Counted from the stretch's first letter, positions 1 through 7,806 are shown. The stretch is DNA of 10,519 nt from an uncultured Opitutales bacterium (GCA_900552245.1 URYY01000077.1:1-10519), one strand, 5' to 3'. Notes: generated by a model from the letters alone, not told the origin. Numbers and translations: made by a program.

Positions 1-20
1 AGTTTAAATGGCACTATTTT

Positions 21-27
21 GGAGGAG
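21..27 (+). promoter_or_regulatory. Strong ribosome binding site of the GH127 gene
   Basis: GGAGGAG lies 5 nt before the ATG at 33. It is one of the two best Shine-Dalgarno sequences in the window and fixes the start of the GH127 gene. Only about 20 bases precede it, so the promoter is outside the window. Confidence 0.85.
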
Positions 28-32
28 ATTAC

Positions 33-2483
33 ATGCGCAAATTGAAATTAATGGCGGGGCTTTCGATAGCAATACTCGCGGCAAACCTTTCGCTCTCGCA
101 GAGCAAACTCTACGAGCAGCACTTTAACCTAAGTGAAATTACACTGGGCGATGGTCCTTTTAAAAACGCCCTCGATATAAATAACAAACTCCTGCTCGAG
201 TATGATGCGAATCGCCTGCTCACGCCATTTATGCGCGAGGCGGGCTTTAAGGACTGGGAAGAAAAATACCCTCCATTTAGGAACTGGGCAGAGGGAGATT
301 TCAGGCTGGACGGACACATAGGCTCGCACTATATCTCAGCTCTCGCACTGGCCTATGCCTCAACAAAAGAGCCGGAAATGAAGGCAAAGCTTCTCGAGCG
401 CCTAAACTATATGGTCGATATGATAGACAAGGCACAGAGTGCATACGACGGCGATAAAGATGGCTTGCGCGGATATGTCGGAGGCATTCCCTGTAAGCCG
501 ATGTGGAGGAATATTTACAAGGGGAATGCAACTTTTAATTTTGAAGCAGACGGCAAACAGCAATACGGCGTAGTGCCGTTTTACACTATGCATAAGATGT
601 ACGCAGGTCTTCGCGACGCCTACGTTTACGCGGGGAATCAAAAGGCAAAAAAATGCCTAAAAAAGCTCTGCGACTGGGGCGTTAATCTGATATCAAATTT
701 AAGCGACCAACAATTGCAAGATCTGTTAAATATCGAACACGGTGGAATAAACGAAAGCTATGCCGACGCCTACAAAATTTTTGGAGATAAGAAGTATTTA
801 GAGACGGCCAAGAGATTTTCGCACAAGCGCATGATAGATGGCATGCAAAAGCTCGACACAAAGTTTTTAAGCGGGATGCACGCCAACACTCAAGTTCCCA
901 AATACGTAGGCTTTGAGCGCATAGCGCAACTCGATAAGCTGCCGGAAGATGAGCAACTCATGCAAAGCTACAAGACGGCGGCACAAAATTTTTGGGCAGA
1001 CGTTGCGCAAAATAGAACTCTGTCATTCGGCGGCAACAGCGTTGACGAGCACTTCCTGCACGCCGACCAAGGTATGCGCTACATAGAGCGCTGCGACGGA
1101 CCGGAATCTTGCAATACAAACAACATGCTCAAACTCTCGGAAATGCTGTTTGACTCTACGCACGAGGCCAAGTATGCCGACTTTTACGAAAAGGCAGTTC
1201 TAAACCACATACTCTCAACCCAAAACCCCAATACCGGCGGTTATGTTTACTTTACGAGCGTAAGGCCCATGCACTACAGGATGTACTCGCAAGTAAATCA
1301 GGGGATGTGGTGTTGCGTTGGAACGGGTATGGAAAACCACGGCAAATACGCGCATTTTATATACACTCACGACAAGGATACGCTGTATGTAAATCTGTTT
1401 ATCGCAAGCACCCTCATAAACAAAAACTTTGCCATACACCAAGACACGAAGTTCCCATTTGAACCTCGCTCTACCCTTACCGTCGGCAAGAAGGGTCAAT
1501 ACACGATAGCAATAAGGCACCCCATATGGTGCAAAAGCGGATTTGCAATTAAAGTAAACGGCAAAGCCATCTCGCTAAAAAGCGAACCCGGCTCTTACGA
1601 AAAGATAGAGAGGTTCTGGAAAAAGGGCGATAAAATCGAAGTTTCAACCCCAATGAAACTTGCGATAGAAAGCTGCCCGACAAATGACGACTATATTGCA
1701 TTCACATACGGTCCTGTGACACTAGGAGCAATTGTAAGCACAAAGGATTTGGACCTAATGTTTGCAGGCGAAGGCAGAATGGACCACGCCCCGGGAATCG
1801 GCAAGCAGTGGAATTTGCTAGATGCCCCTATAATTCTTGGCAACAGAAGCGATATTCTAAAGCATGTAAAGCCGAGCGATATATCGAAGCTCGAATTCAA
1901 AATAGATTCCTCATTGTATTCGGATAAGAAATATGCCGACTTAGTCTTGCAGCCCTTCTTTAAGATACACGAGGCGCGTTACATGCTCTACTGGTTCCAG
2001 CCAAACGCCCAAAGGTGGCAAGAGCATAAAGACATGCTAAAGAGAATTGAGGACGAAAAGCAAAAGTTGGAGAGCAGAACAATTGACTTTGTCGCGACCG
2101 GAGAACAGCAAAGCGACGCCGGTCACGCGCTCGCCGGACAATTCGGAAAGGGAGAATACGGCGGTGAAAAGTTCGTCGATTCATGGAATAACGGTTGGTT
2201 TAGCTATCAGCTTGCCACCAAGGGCAAGAAGGACCTAAACCTCAGATTGCGCCTCGCAAGCGGCGACAGAAACCGCAAGTGTACAATTTCTGTAAACGGC
2301 AATGTTCTCGATGATAACTTCTCGCCAAAGCCTCCGAACGACAACGACAGGTTCTTTGAAGTTGAAATCCCCATTCCCAATGAATTTTTAAACGATGAGG
2401 AATTTGCCACGGTAAAATTCGAGGCAAACAAGGGAACGCCGAATCCCGGCCTATACTATCTAAGAATTGTAACAAGGCAGTAG
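33..2483 (+). CDS. Secreted GH127 (DUF1680) beta-L-arabinofuranosidase-type glycoside hydrolase
   Basis: Seen: 816 aa. Residues 1-22 form a signal peptide (basic RKLK, hydrophobic core, likely cut after Ser-Leu-Ser), so the enzyme is exported. The (alpha/alpha)6-barrel domain covers about 30-450 and carries the cysteine-based centre of GH127: Glu358-Ser-Cys360 and Cys427-Cys428. By family knowledge (HypBA1 of Bifidobacterium longum: Glu338, Cys340, Cys417, Cys418, with Cys417 the nucleophile) these bind Zn and perform catalysis. Glu339 in VDEHF is the likely counterpart of acid/base Glu322. Residues 450-680 are beta-rich, with an HEARYMLYW segment at 646-654. The C-terminal 130 residues form a further beta-sandwich-like module starting near a GEQQSDAGH motif, as in the longer (~800 aa) forms of the family. 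Expected role: release of L-arabinose from arabinan, arabinogalactan or hydroxyproline-linked arabino-oligosaccharides. The convergent arabinose operon supports this. The exact linkage is not readable from sequence; other GH127-like specificities remain possible. Confidence 0.9.
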   Translation: MRKLKLMAGLSIAILAANLSLSQSKLYEQHFNLSEITLGDGPFKNALDINNKLLLEYDANRLLTPFMREAGFKDWEEKYPPFRNWAEGDFRLDGHIGSHYISALALAYASTKEPEMKAKLLERLNYMVDMIDKAQSAYDGDKDGLRGYVGGIPCKPMWRNIYKGNATFNFEADGKQQYGVVPFYTMHKMYAGLRDAYVYAGNQKAKKCLKKLCDWGVNLISNLSDQQLQDLLNIEHGGINESYADAYKIFGDKKYLETAKRFSHKRMIDGMQKLDTKFLSGMHANTQVPKYVGFERIAQLDKLPEDEQLMQSYKTAAQNFWADVAQNRTLSFGGNSVDEHFLHADQGMRYIERCDGPESCNTNNMLKLSEMLFDSTHEAKYADFYEKAVLNHILSTQNPNTGGYVYFTSVRPMHYRMYSQVNQGMWCCVGTGMENHGKYAHFIYTHDKDTLYVNLFIASTLINKNFAIHQDTKFPFEPRSTLTVGKKGQYTIAIRHPIWCKSGFAIKVNGKAISLKSEPGSYEKIERFWKKGDKIEVSTPMKLAIESCPTNDDYIAFTYGPVTLGAIVSTKDLDLMFAGEGRMDHAPGIGKQWNLLDAPIILGNRSDILKHVKPSDISKLEFKIDSSLYSDKKYADLVLQPFFKIHEARYMLYWFQPNAQRWQEHKDMLKRIEDEKQKLESRTIDFVATGEQQSDAGHALAGQFGKGEYGGEKFVDSWNNGWFSYQLATKGKKDLNLRLRLASGDRNRKCTISVNGNVLDDNFSPKPPNDNDRFFEVEIPIPNEFLNDEEFATVKFEANKGTPNPGLYYLRIVTRQ

Positions 2484-2508
2484 TAAAAATTCACATCAAA
2501 ACAAAGCG

Positions 2509-2545
2509 AAAGACCCACATTCTAGGCGGGTCTTTTTTGTTTTTT
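2509..2545 (+). terminator. Rho-independent terminator after the GH127 gene
   Basis: AAAGACCC (2509-2516) pairs with GGGTCTTT (2528-2535) across an 11-nt loop, and a T-rich tract follows to 2545. It lies 26 nt after the GH127 stop. On the - strand the same hairpin is followed by a broken T-run, so it may also stop transcripts from convergent lacI. Confidence 0.85.
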
Positions 2546-2575
2546 ATCGGAAGCTAAAAGATGCGAAGCAAGCAG

Positions 2576-3607
2576 TTAATCGACCCACTCCGGGCTTACT
2601 AAAGTCGCAGTTACAAAGTTCTGAGATATGCCGCTATCGTCGCTCAACAGGCGCCTTAAAGTAAAGACGGCGGACTCGCCAACCAAATCGTTTCGCTGGT
2701 TCATTCCGCACCAGCGCGGATTGAGCCCTCCGCGATACTCAAGCTGTATAAAGCCTATATCTTTGGAGGCATCGACTCCTATTTCCCCGAGCCAGCGCAC
2801 GGGCGAATTGTATAGTGAGATTATGCAGTCGGGCTTATTTTTCTTGAAAAAATTTCTGAATATGGAAATGTCCTCATTCGCCTGTTGAACGTCAAAAAAT
2901 GGATCTATTCTATCAGCCTTATTTAAGGATAAAACTGCCTTTAAAAAGCCTCCCGTAAAGCGCCCCTCTATGAGGTCGTCAATCTTTCTATCCAAGACCA
3001 ACGCCGGGCGTTTATATCCATTTTTTATAGCGCGCATTGTTGCGTGGTAAGACACCAAAAAATGATCAGTACACACGTAATTTAAAGTTGGGTTGTAGGT
3101 GCGCACTCCCGTTACTACGAACTTAAAATTGCGCCATACTGCATCAAATCTGCCGCTTAAATTGTTATTTTCCATAAGCCCCACTATAATTCCGCCCTTT
3201 ATGCCCCTAAAGCGCAATACCTTCATTAGATTGCGCGCATTCAACTCGGGATCATTTAGCCAGAATTCACTTATGGAAAACCCCTCATTGTGCGCAGCTT
3301 TTCTTATGCCGGATACGTATTGCGGAATAGTCGGGAGGTTTGTGAAAGCATCGGCGCGTTCATTTGCGTTTATCAGGGCTATATTCTCCCTTATATGACC
3401 AAGCCCCTTCTTTTTCATAAGCGACATTGCCTTTGAAAATAGGTAACTCGGTTTGTATCCCATCTCTTTAGCAACCTCGCATATCAACTTTCTGCGCTCC
3501 TTTGATACGGACTTGCTACCGCGCAAGGCGAGCGAAACAGTCATTTTAGACACAGACAATCTGTCGGCTATGTCTTGAAGCGTAACTTTTTCCTTCTGAT
3601 TTTCCAT
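2576..3607 (-). CDS. LacI/GalR-family transcriptional regulator, probable regulator of the arabinose locus
   Basis: Seen: 343 aa from the ATG at 3607. The N-terminal LacI helix-turn-helix spans about residues 8-30 (VTLQDIADRLSVSKMTVSLALRG), followed by a hinge region to about 65 that lacks the classical NxxARxL hinge helix pattern. A periplasmic-binding-protein-like effector domain runs from about 75 to the end (IALINA, GIKGGIIVGL, RPALVLDRK, DCIISLYNS, IGFIQLEY). This build resembles LacI proteins I associate with Verrucomicrobiota. The start is uncertain: ATG 3607 sits right before the DNA-binding domain, but no good Shine-Dalgarno precedes it. An in-frame TTG at 3631 would add 8 residues and would fall 4 nt after the stop of a 19-codon ORF. 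Context: last gene of the araB-araD-symporter cluster, convergent with the GH127 gene. Control of arabinose genes, with arabinose or a derivative as effector, is inferred from position; the effector residues do not reveal the ligand. Confidence 0.88.
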   Translation of the reverse strand: MENQKEKVTLQDIADRLSVSKMTVSLALRGSKSVSKERRKLICEVAKEMGYKPSYLFSKAMSLMKKKGLGHIRENIALINANERADAFTNLPTIPQYVSGIRKAAHNEGFSISEFWLNDPELNARNLMKVLRFRGIKGGIIVGLMENNNLSGRFDAVWRNFKFVVTGVRTYNPTLNYVCTDHFLVSYHATMRAIKNGYKRPALVLDRKIDDLIEGRFTGGFLKAVLSLNKADRIDPFFDVQQANEDISIFRNFFKKNKPDCIISLYNSPVRWLGEIGVDASKDIGFIQLEYRGGLNPRWCGMNQRNDLVGESAVFTLRRLLSDDSGISQNFVTATLVSPEWVD

Positions 3608-3635
3608 GTTAAAATTAGATTCCGCACTCAAAAGC

Positions 3636-3695
3636 TTACATAAAAAAATATGGAAGAATTGAATTATCAGACGCGCCGATTATCAATTCTTCCAT
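3636..3695 (-). CDS. 19-codon ORF with ideal ribosome binding site between the symporter gene and lacI
   Basis: Seen: ATG at 3695 to TAA at 3636, peptide MEELIIGASDNSILPYFFM. AGGAGG at 3707-3702 lies 6 nt before the ATG, and the ATG is only 25 nt after the symporter stop, as expected for the next gene of an operon. Sixteen codons fall inside the 48-bp inverted repeat at 3649-3696. The stop is 4 nt before a possible TTG start of lacI, which would allow translational coupling. I do not recognise the peptide. It could be a leader peptide controlling lacI, a real micro-protein, the original N-terminus of lacI now out of frame by one base in a T7 run, or chance. Confidence 0.35.
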   Translation of the reverse strand: MEELIIGASDNSILPYFFM

Positions 3696-3696
3696 A
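3642..3696 (-). terminator. Perfect 14-bp inverted repeat plus T7: probable terminator or attenuator after the ara operon
   Basis: On the - strand TATGGAAGAATTGA (3696-3683) and TCAATTCTTCCATA (3662-3649) are exact reverse complements around a 20-nt loop, followed directly by seven T's (3648-3642). This has the form of an intrinsic terminator for the araB-araD-symporter transcript, although the stem is AT-rich and the loop is long. The symmetry axis falls on a CpG, as in LacI-type operators, but the inner bases are not symmetric, so an operator role is the weaker reading. Confidence 0.65.
3658..3686 (-). promoter_or_regulatory. Possible lacI promoter
   Basis: On the - strand TTGATA (3686-3681) and TTCAAT (3663-3658) are separated by 17 nt and match sigma70 consensus at 5/6 and 4/6 positions. 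Transcription would start near 3651, ahead of either lacI start. If the hairpin here ends the ara transcript, lacI needs such a promoter. Weak evidence: it is an AT-rich stretch, and Verrucomicrobiota promoters are poorly characterised. Confidence 0.22.
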
Positions 3697-3701
3697 GCAA
3701 A

Positions 3702-3707
3702 CCTCCT
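3702..3707 (-). promoter_or_regulatory. Perfect AGGAGG ribosome binding site
   Basis: AGGAGG read on - (CCTCCT on +), 6 nt before the ATG at 3695 and 14 nt after the symporter stop codon. It decides the start of the 19-codon ORF. It is notable because the annotated lacI reading frame has no such site. Confidence 0.6.
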
Positions 3708-3720
3708 ATTTAAAAAATCT

Positions 3721-5421
3721 CTAACCGAGCCAGAACGAGAAGTATATGTAAAGAGTTAAGCACCCCACGAGAATGATTCCCGTAAAGCACTTATTTGACA
3801 GAGACCAAGAGGCCTCAATTTCCCTACAAGCTGCCGGATCAGACTTAAGCCATGCATAAGTAAGCCCCCTTGTCTGACTTTCGCTCGGCTCTTCCGTGAG
3901 CTTTGAAGCCACTATAATTACCACTGCGCATATCACAAACAAGACACCGCCCGCGTAATATTGATTAAAATCGCCAATCCAAGCTAAGAACGCCGGATTT
4001 TCAATCTTGCCGTGTCCAAAAATAGTCTGCGCCGTAAGCTTTAGCATACCCAGCACAAAACCTGTTAAAAGCCCCCACATTGCACCGGTGGTATTCATTC
4101 TCTTCCAAAATATACCAAGCAGGAATACTGAAGCTATTGACGGAGCCAAGTAGCTTTGCACGCCCTGCAAGTAGTCGTACAAACCGCCGTCGGATATTTT
4201 GCGCATGATAGGAATCCAGATTATACCGAGACCAACCACGACAGTCGTAGCAATTCTGCCAACATTTACCAAATGCTTTTCGCTTTTTCCCGGAAAGAGC
4301 TTTTCGTAAATATCAACCGTAAATAGAGATGCGCTTGAGTTAAATAAGGAAGCCAATGAACTCATCAAGGCCGCCAATAAGCAGGAAACTATGATACCGC
4401 GCAAACCGACGGGCAAGAGGGTTGTAACCAGCATCGGGAAAACCATATCGCCCTGTATAGAGCCGTCGGGATTTGTAGCAAGAACGTACAATTCCGGAGC
4501 TTTCTTAGATAAGGCCCAGCCAATCATTCCGGGAATTAGGAATATCAAAACCGGCGTAATCTTTAGAATACCGCCGAATAGAGCACCCTTTCGGGCTGTC
4601 TCCAAATCCTTAGCGGAGAATACGCGCTGTACGATATATTGGTCGGTGCACCAGTACCAAACACCGACGATTATACTTGAAATCATAACTGCAGGCCATG
4701 GATACTTTGCATCGCTAATGGGGCGCCATAGAGCAAAGTTACTGGCGTTTTCGCTCGCGGTCTGTACAAGTGTATTCCAGCCCGCTATCACGCCGCCGTC
4801 GCCTAGAGCCTTAAGCCCCAAGTAGGTTATTACAGCGGAACCTGCAATTAGCAAAACAGCCTGTGGAGCTGCCGTATAGAGAATGGCTCTCATACCGCCA
4901 AAAACGGTGTAGATACCTGTGAGAATAACCGTTGCAAATGCGCCAACCCAGAAGGCGTTGTCGGGGCTTCCGAAAGTGTCCGGAAGCAGTGCGCTAAATA
5001 CGATAGCGCCCGCGTAAACCGTCACGCTTACCTTTGTGAATACGTAAGCCACCAATGACACTACCGACAAGAGCCACCTAACGTTTGAACCAAAGCGCCT
5101 CTCTAAAAATTCCGGTATGGTATAGACGCCGGATTTATAGTAGAAGGGGACGAAGAAGTAGGCCAAAATTATCAAAACCCAAGCCTGCATCTCCCAGTGA
5201 GCCATAGCCATACCCATAGATGCTCCCGAGCCTGCCAGCCCCACTATGTGCTCAGAACCTATGTTGGCGGTAAAAATTGAAGCGCCTATCGCAAACCAGC
5301 CCACATTTCTGCCCGCGAGAAAGTAGTCCTTTGTTGACTTTTGATTGCGCCCCGTCCACCAGGCGATAAAGCCTATGAGGACGAAGTAAAGAAGTATTAC
5401 AATCCAATCTATGTAGTGCAT
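3721..5421 (-). CDS. SSS/SGLT-family sodium:sugar symporter, probable L-arabinose importer
   Basis: Seen: 566 aa, highly hydrophobic along its length with SGLT-like segments (a 14-helix inner-membrane fold is expected). The TM1 region ASIFTANIGSEHIVGLAGSG (about 48-67) and the TM8 region ALMSSLASLFNSSASLFTVD (351-370) are hallmarks of the family. Ala351, Ser354 and Ser355 align with the Na2-site residues Ala361, Ser364 and Ser365 of Vibrio SGLT. Asn53, Glu77 and Lys287 match sugar-site positions known in SGLT proteins, and WCTDQYIVQR (257-266) is a typical SGLT motif. A long hydrophilic loop (506-545) precedes a last helix. The gene starts 16 nt after araD with only a weak site (GAAAG) before its ATG, so coupling to araD is likely. 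Function in the family: Na+-driven sugar uptake. Arabinose as substrate is inferred from the araB-araD operon, as SSS transporters also sit in Bacteroides arabinose operons. Confidence 0.9.
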   Translation of the reverse strand: MHYIDWIVILLYFVLIGFIAWWTGRNQKSTKDYFLAGRNVGWFAIGASIFTANIGSEHIVGLAGSGASMGMAMAHWEMQAWVLIILAYFFVPFYYKSGVYTIPEFLERRFGSNVRWLLSVVSLVAYVFTKVSVTVYAGAIVFSALLPDTFGSPDNAFWVGAFATVILTGIYTVFGGMRAILYTAAPQAVLLIAGSAVITYLGLKALGDGGVIAGWNTLVQTASENASNFALWRPISDAKYPWPAVMISSIIVGVWYWCTDQYIVQRVFSAKDLETARKGALFGGILKITPVLIFLIPGMIGWALSKKAPELYVLATNPDGSIQGDMVFPMLVTTLLPVGLRGIIVSCLLAALMSSLASLFNSSASLFTVDIYEKLFPGKSEKHLVNVGRIATTVVVGLGIIWIPIMRKISDGGLYDYLQGVQSYLAPSIASVFLLGIFWKRMNTTGAMWGLLTGFVLGMLKLTAQTIFGHGKIENPAFLAWIGDFNQYYAGGVLFVICAVVIIVASKLTEEPSESQTRGLTYAWLKSDPAACREIEASWSLSNKCFTGIILVGCLTLYIYFSFWLG

Positions 5422-5437
5422 ATACTATATCTTTCGT

Positions 5438-6139
5438 CTAATGTTTGACCTGTCCGTAATAAGAGTTTGCCCCGTGTTTGCGCAGATAGTGCTTATCCAA
5501 AAGCTCTTGCTGCATTCTCGAAACTTGAGGGTTTAAAAACAGCGTATCTAAGGCCATTTGCGCGCAGAGTTCCAAGGCTGTTGCATTCATCACAGCCTTT
5601 TTTCCGGAGTCTCCCCATGCGAAAGGCCCGTGCGAATAAACTAAAACTGCCGGCATATTTTCAGGCTTTATACCGAGCTCCTTAAACCTCTCAACTATGA
5701 CTTTGCCGGTCTCTGCCTCATAGTCGCCGGCGATTTCAGAGGCTGTCAGTTTTCTAGTTACAGGCACATCCCCATAAAAATGGTCGGCGTGCGTAGTGCC
5801 CAAGCTGGGTATTGCCCTACCCGCCTGTGCGAAGGAAACAGCTACTTTTGAGTGGGTATGCACAATCGCGTTTACCCCGAAATTCTTAAATAAAACAGCG
5901 TATGTTGGAGTATCGCTCGAAGGCCTAAGATCACCATCTACAACCTTGCAATCCAAATCTACCACCACCATGCTTTCCGGTGTGAGAAGCGAATATTCCA
6001 CACCGCTTGGCTTTATTGCAAAAACGCCCTCGTTTTTATCAAACACGCCTACGTTTCCAAAAGTCATTGCAATTAACCCGGAAGCGGCCAAGAGCTTATT
6101 GGCTTCGCAAGCTTCATTTCTTATTTTTTCAAATTTCAT
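5438..6139 (-). CDS. araD: L-ribulose-5-phosphate 4-epimerase
   Basis: Cytoplasmic class II aldolase-fold enzyme converting L-ribulose 5-phosphate to D-xylulose 5-phosphate, the last step of bacterial arabinose catabolism. Seen: 233 aa, against 231 in E. coli AraD, collinear along its length. Metal ligands His94, His96 (HTH) and His170 (SHGPFAWG) match E. coli His95, His97 and His171. Asp76 (SSDTPT), Asp119 (THADHFYG) and Tyr228 (ANSYYGQ) match Asp76, Asp120 and Tyr229. The C-terminal LLDKHYLRKHGA signature is present. The ATG at 6139 overlaps the araB stop as ATGA, with AGAAGG 7 nt before it. Nothing is missing. The closely related UlaF/SgaE ascorbate-pathway epimerases are less likely because the neighbour is a ribulokinase. 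Confidence 0.96.
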   Translation of the reverse strand: MKFEKIRNEACEANKLLAASGLIAMTFGNVGVFDKNEGVFAIKPSGVEYSLLTPESMVVVDLDCKVVDGDLRPSSDTPTYAVLFKNFGVNAIVHTHSKVAVSFAQAGRAIPSLGTTHADHFYGDVPVTRKLTASEIAGDYEAETGKVIVERFKELGIKPENMPAVLVYSHGPFAWGDSGKKAVMNATALELCAQMALDTLFLNPQVSRMQQELLDKHYLRKHGANSYYGQVKH

Positions 6140-7806
6140 TTTAAAGCCTTCTGTTGCTCCTTTATTCTCAATAGGTCTTTCATAACCAAGCCCAAATCGG
6201 AAGTCTTTACACCGCCAAAAGCATCGTGGAGCTTTTTATATATCTCAAAGAGTTCCCCATAGACTTCCACGTTCTTTTTGATGGGCTTATAAGAAACGCT
6301 CTTAACGCCCGTCATTTTCTCTTGCGCCTGCTTGTAATCCGGATAAACACCGCCCATCACAGCACCTGCGATAGCAGCTCCCAGAGCGCAAGTCTGAGCC
6401 GAGCGCGACACAAAAATTTCGCGGTTTGCAATATCTGCGTAGATTTGCATAGTCATAGGATCTTTCTCGGCTATGCCGCCGCAACATATTATCTTTTCGA
6501 TTTTTACACCGTACTTTTCAAATCTCTCTATAATCATGCGCGCGCCAAAGCCGGTAGCTTCTATCAAAGCGCGGTAGATTTCAAAATCCTTAGTGTGCAG
6601 AGTCTGCCCCATAATTAGACCCGTGAGACGCTGGTCGACCAATACTGTCCTATTGCCGTTATTCCAATCTAGAGCAATAAGCCCGCTCTCGCCCGGTAGC
6701 ATTTTTGCCGCTTCTTTCGCCAAAGTTCCGAAAGTGGAGGAATCGCCGCCCAATACGACTTCAATCCACCACTTAAATATATCGCCGACAGCCGACTGTC
6801 CGGCCTCAAGACCGTAATAATTCGGAAGGATTGCTCCATCTACTATGCCGCAAATACCGGGTATATCGGGCAGATTTTCATCGAGAGGCCATACTGTGCA
6901 ATCGCAAGTAGAGGTACCTACGGCGCGAACTAAAATCCCCTTGTCAACACCGCAACCGATTGCACCGTAATGCACGTCAAATTCGCCTATTGCAATCGGT
7001 ATACCGGCGGGAAGACCCAACTTATTTGCCCACTCATCGCAAAGCTTACCGGCAGGAGTATCGCTCGAATACGCGCTATCGTAGAGCCTATCTCGCAAAG
7101 CGGCGATTTCGGGAGCTAATTTTGCTAGAAACTTTGCGTCGGGCAAGCCGCCCCACTCCTTGGAAAACATTGCCTTGTGCCCCGCCGCGCAAGCGCCTCG
7201 CACAATTTTTTTTGGATCGCAAACGCCGGCCAAAACAGATGGGATCCAGTCTGCCAGCTCAACCCAAGAATACGCTGCGTCAAAAACTTTCTTATCTACA
7301 TTCAGACAGTGCCAAATCTTGCTCCACCACCACTCCGAAGAATATACTCCACCGCATTTTGCAATGTATTGCGCCCTAAACTGCGCGGAAAGCTTGGTAA
7401 TTTTTGCAGCCTCCGCATAGGATGTGTGGTCTTTCCACAACCAGCACTGCGCATTCGGATTATCCTTAAATTCATCTAGCTGCCCCAACGCCACATTGTT
7501 TTTATCTACAGGTATGGGGCTTGAACCGGTGGAATCTACACCCATTCCGACAAAGTCTTCCTTCTTTATAGATGGAAAATTTTGCCTCGCCTTGGCAATG
7601 GCGCCAACAACGGTCTTCTCCAGACCCTCTATGTAATCCAATGGGCTCTGGCGCGCGACATTCGCGTCCTTTTCGTCAATAATGACACCTTGGTGCCCGC
7701 GTTTATAATTGAAGACCTCGGAAGCCAACTCCTCGCCATTTTCGCAATTTACGACAATGGCTCTGACTGAATTTGTTCCGTAATCTATGCCTATGCTAAG
7801 TTTCAT
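6136..7806 (-). CDS. araB: L-ribulokinase (FGGY kinase)
   Basis: Phosphorylates L-ribulose with ATP to L-ribulose 5-phosphate in the cytoplasm. Seen: 556 aa, the usual AraB length, from ATG 7806. The first FGGY domain opens with GIDYGTNSVRA (residues 6-16) and has GVDSTGSSPIPVD (89-101) and WLWKDHTSYAEA (122-133). Lys211 (AAGHKAM), Asp277 (GEFDVHYGAIG) and Glu334 (YGLEAGQ) correspond to the substrate residues Lys208, Asp274 and Glu329 of Bacillus halodurans ribulokinase, Asp being the catalytic base. The second domain has ALDWNNGNRT (378-387) and the nucleotide-site motif CCGGIAEKDPMTMQIYADI (441-459). An in-frame GTG at 7827 would add 7 residues; I chose the ATG because kinases of this family start just before GIDYG, although GGAG lies only 1 nt upstream of it. 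First gene of the operon; araD overlaps its end by 4 nt. No araA accompanies it. Confidence 0.95.
   Translation of the reverse strand: MKLSIGIDYGTNSVRAIVVNCENGEELASEVFNYKRGHQGVIIDEKDANVARQSPLDYIEGLEKTVVGAIAKARQNFPSIKKEDFVGMGVDSTGSSPIPVDKNNVALGQLDEFKDNPNAQCWLWKDHTSYAEAAKITKLSAQFRAQYIAKCGGVYSSEWWWSKIWHCLNVDKKVFDAAYSWVELADWIPSVLAGVCDPKKIVRGACAAGHKAMFSKEWGGLPDAKFLAKLAPEIAALRDRLYDSAYSSDTPAGKLCDEWANKLGLPAGIPIAIGEFDVHYGAIGCGVDKGILVRAVGTSTCDCTVWPLDENLPDIPGICGIVDGAILPNYYGLEAGQSAVGDIFKWWIEVVLGGDSSTFGTLAKEAAKMLPGESGLIALDWNNGNRTVLVDQRLTGLIMGQTLHTKDFEIYRALIEATGFGARMIIERFEKYGVKIEKIICCGGIAEKDPMTMQIYADIANREIFVSRSAQTCALGAAIAGAVMGGVYPDYKQAQEKMTGVKSVSYKPIKKNVEVYGELFEIYKKLHDAFGGVKTSDLGLVMKDLLRIKEQQKALK

Noticed and set aside
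1215..1520. 101-codon - strand ORF inside the GH127 gene and similar antisense frames in araB, the symporter, mscS and tsaD
   Set aside because: They lie wholly within well-supported genes, show no recognisable domains, and have the biased composition of shadow frames.
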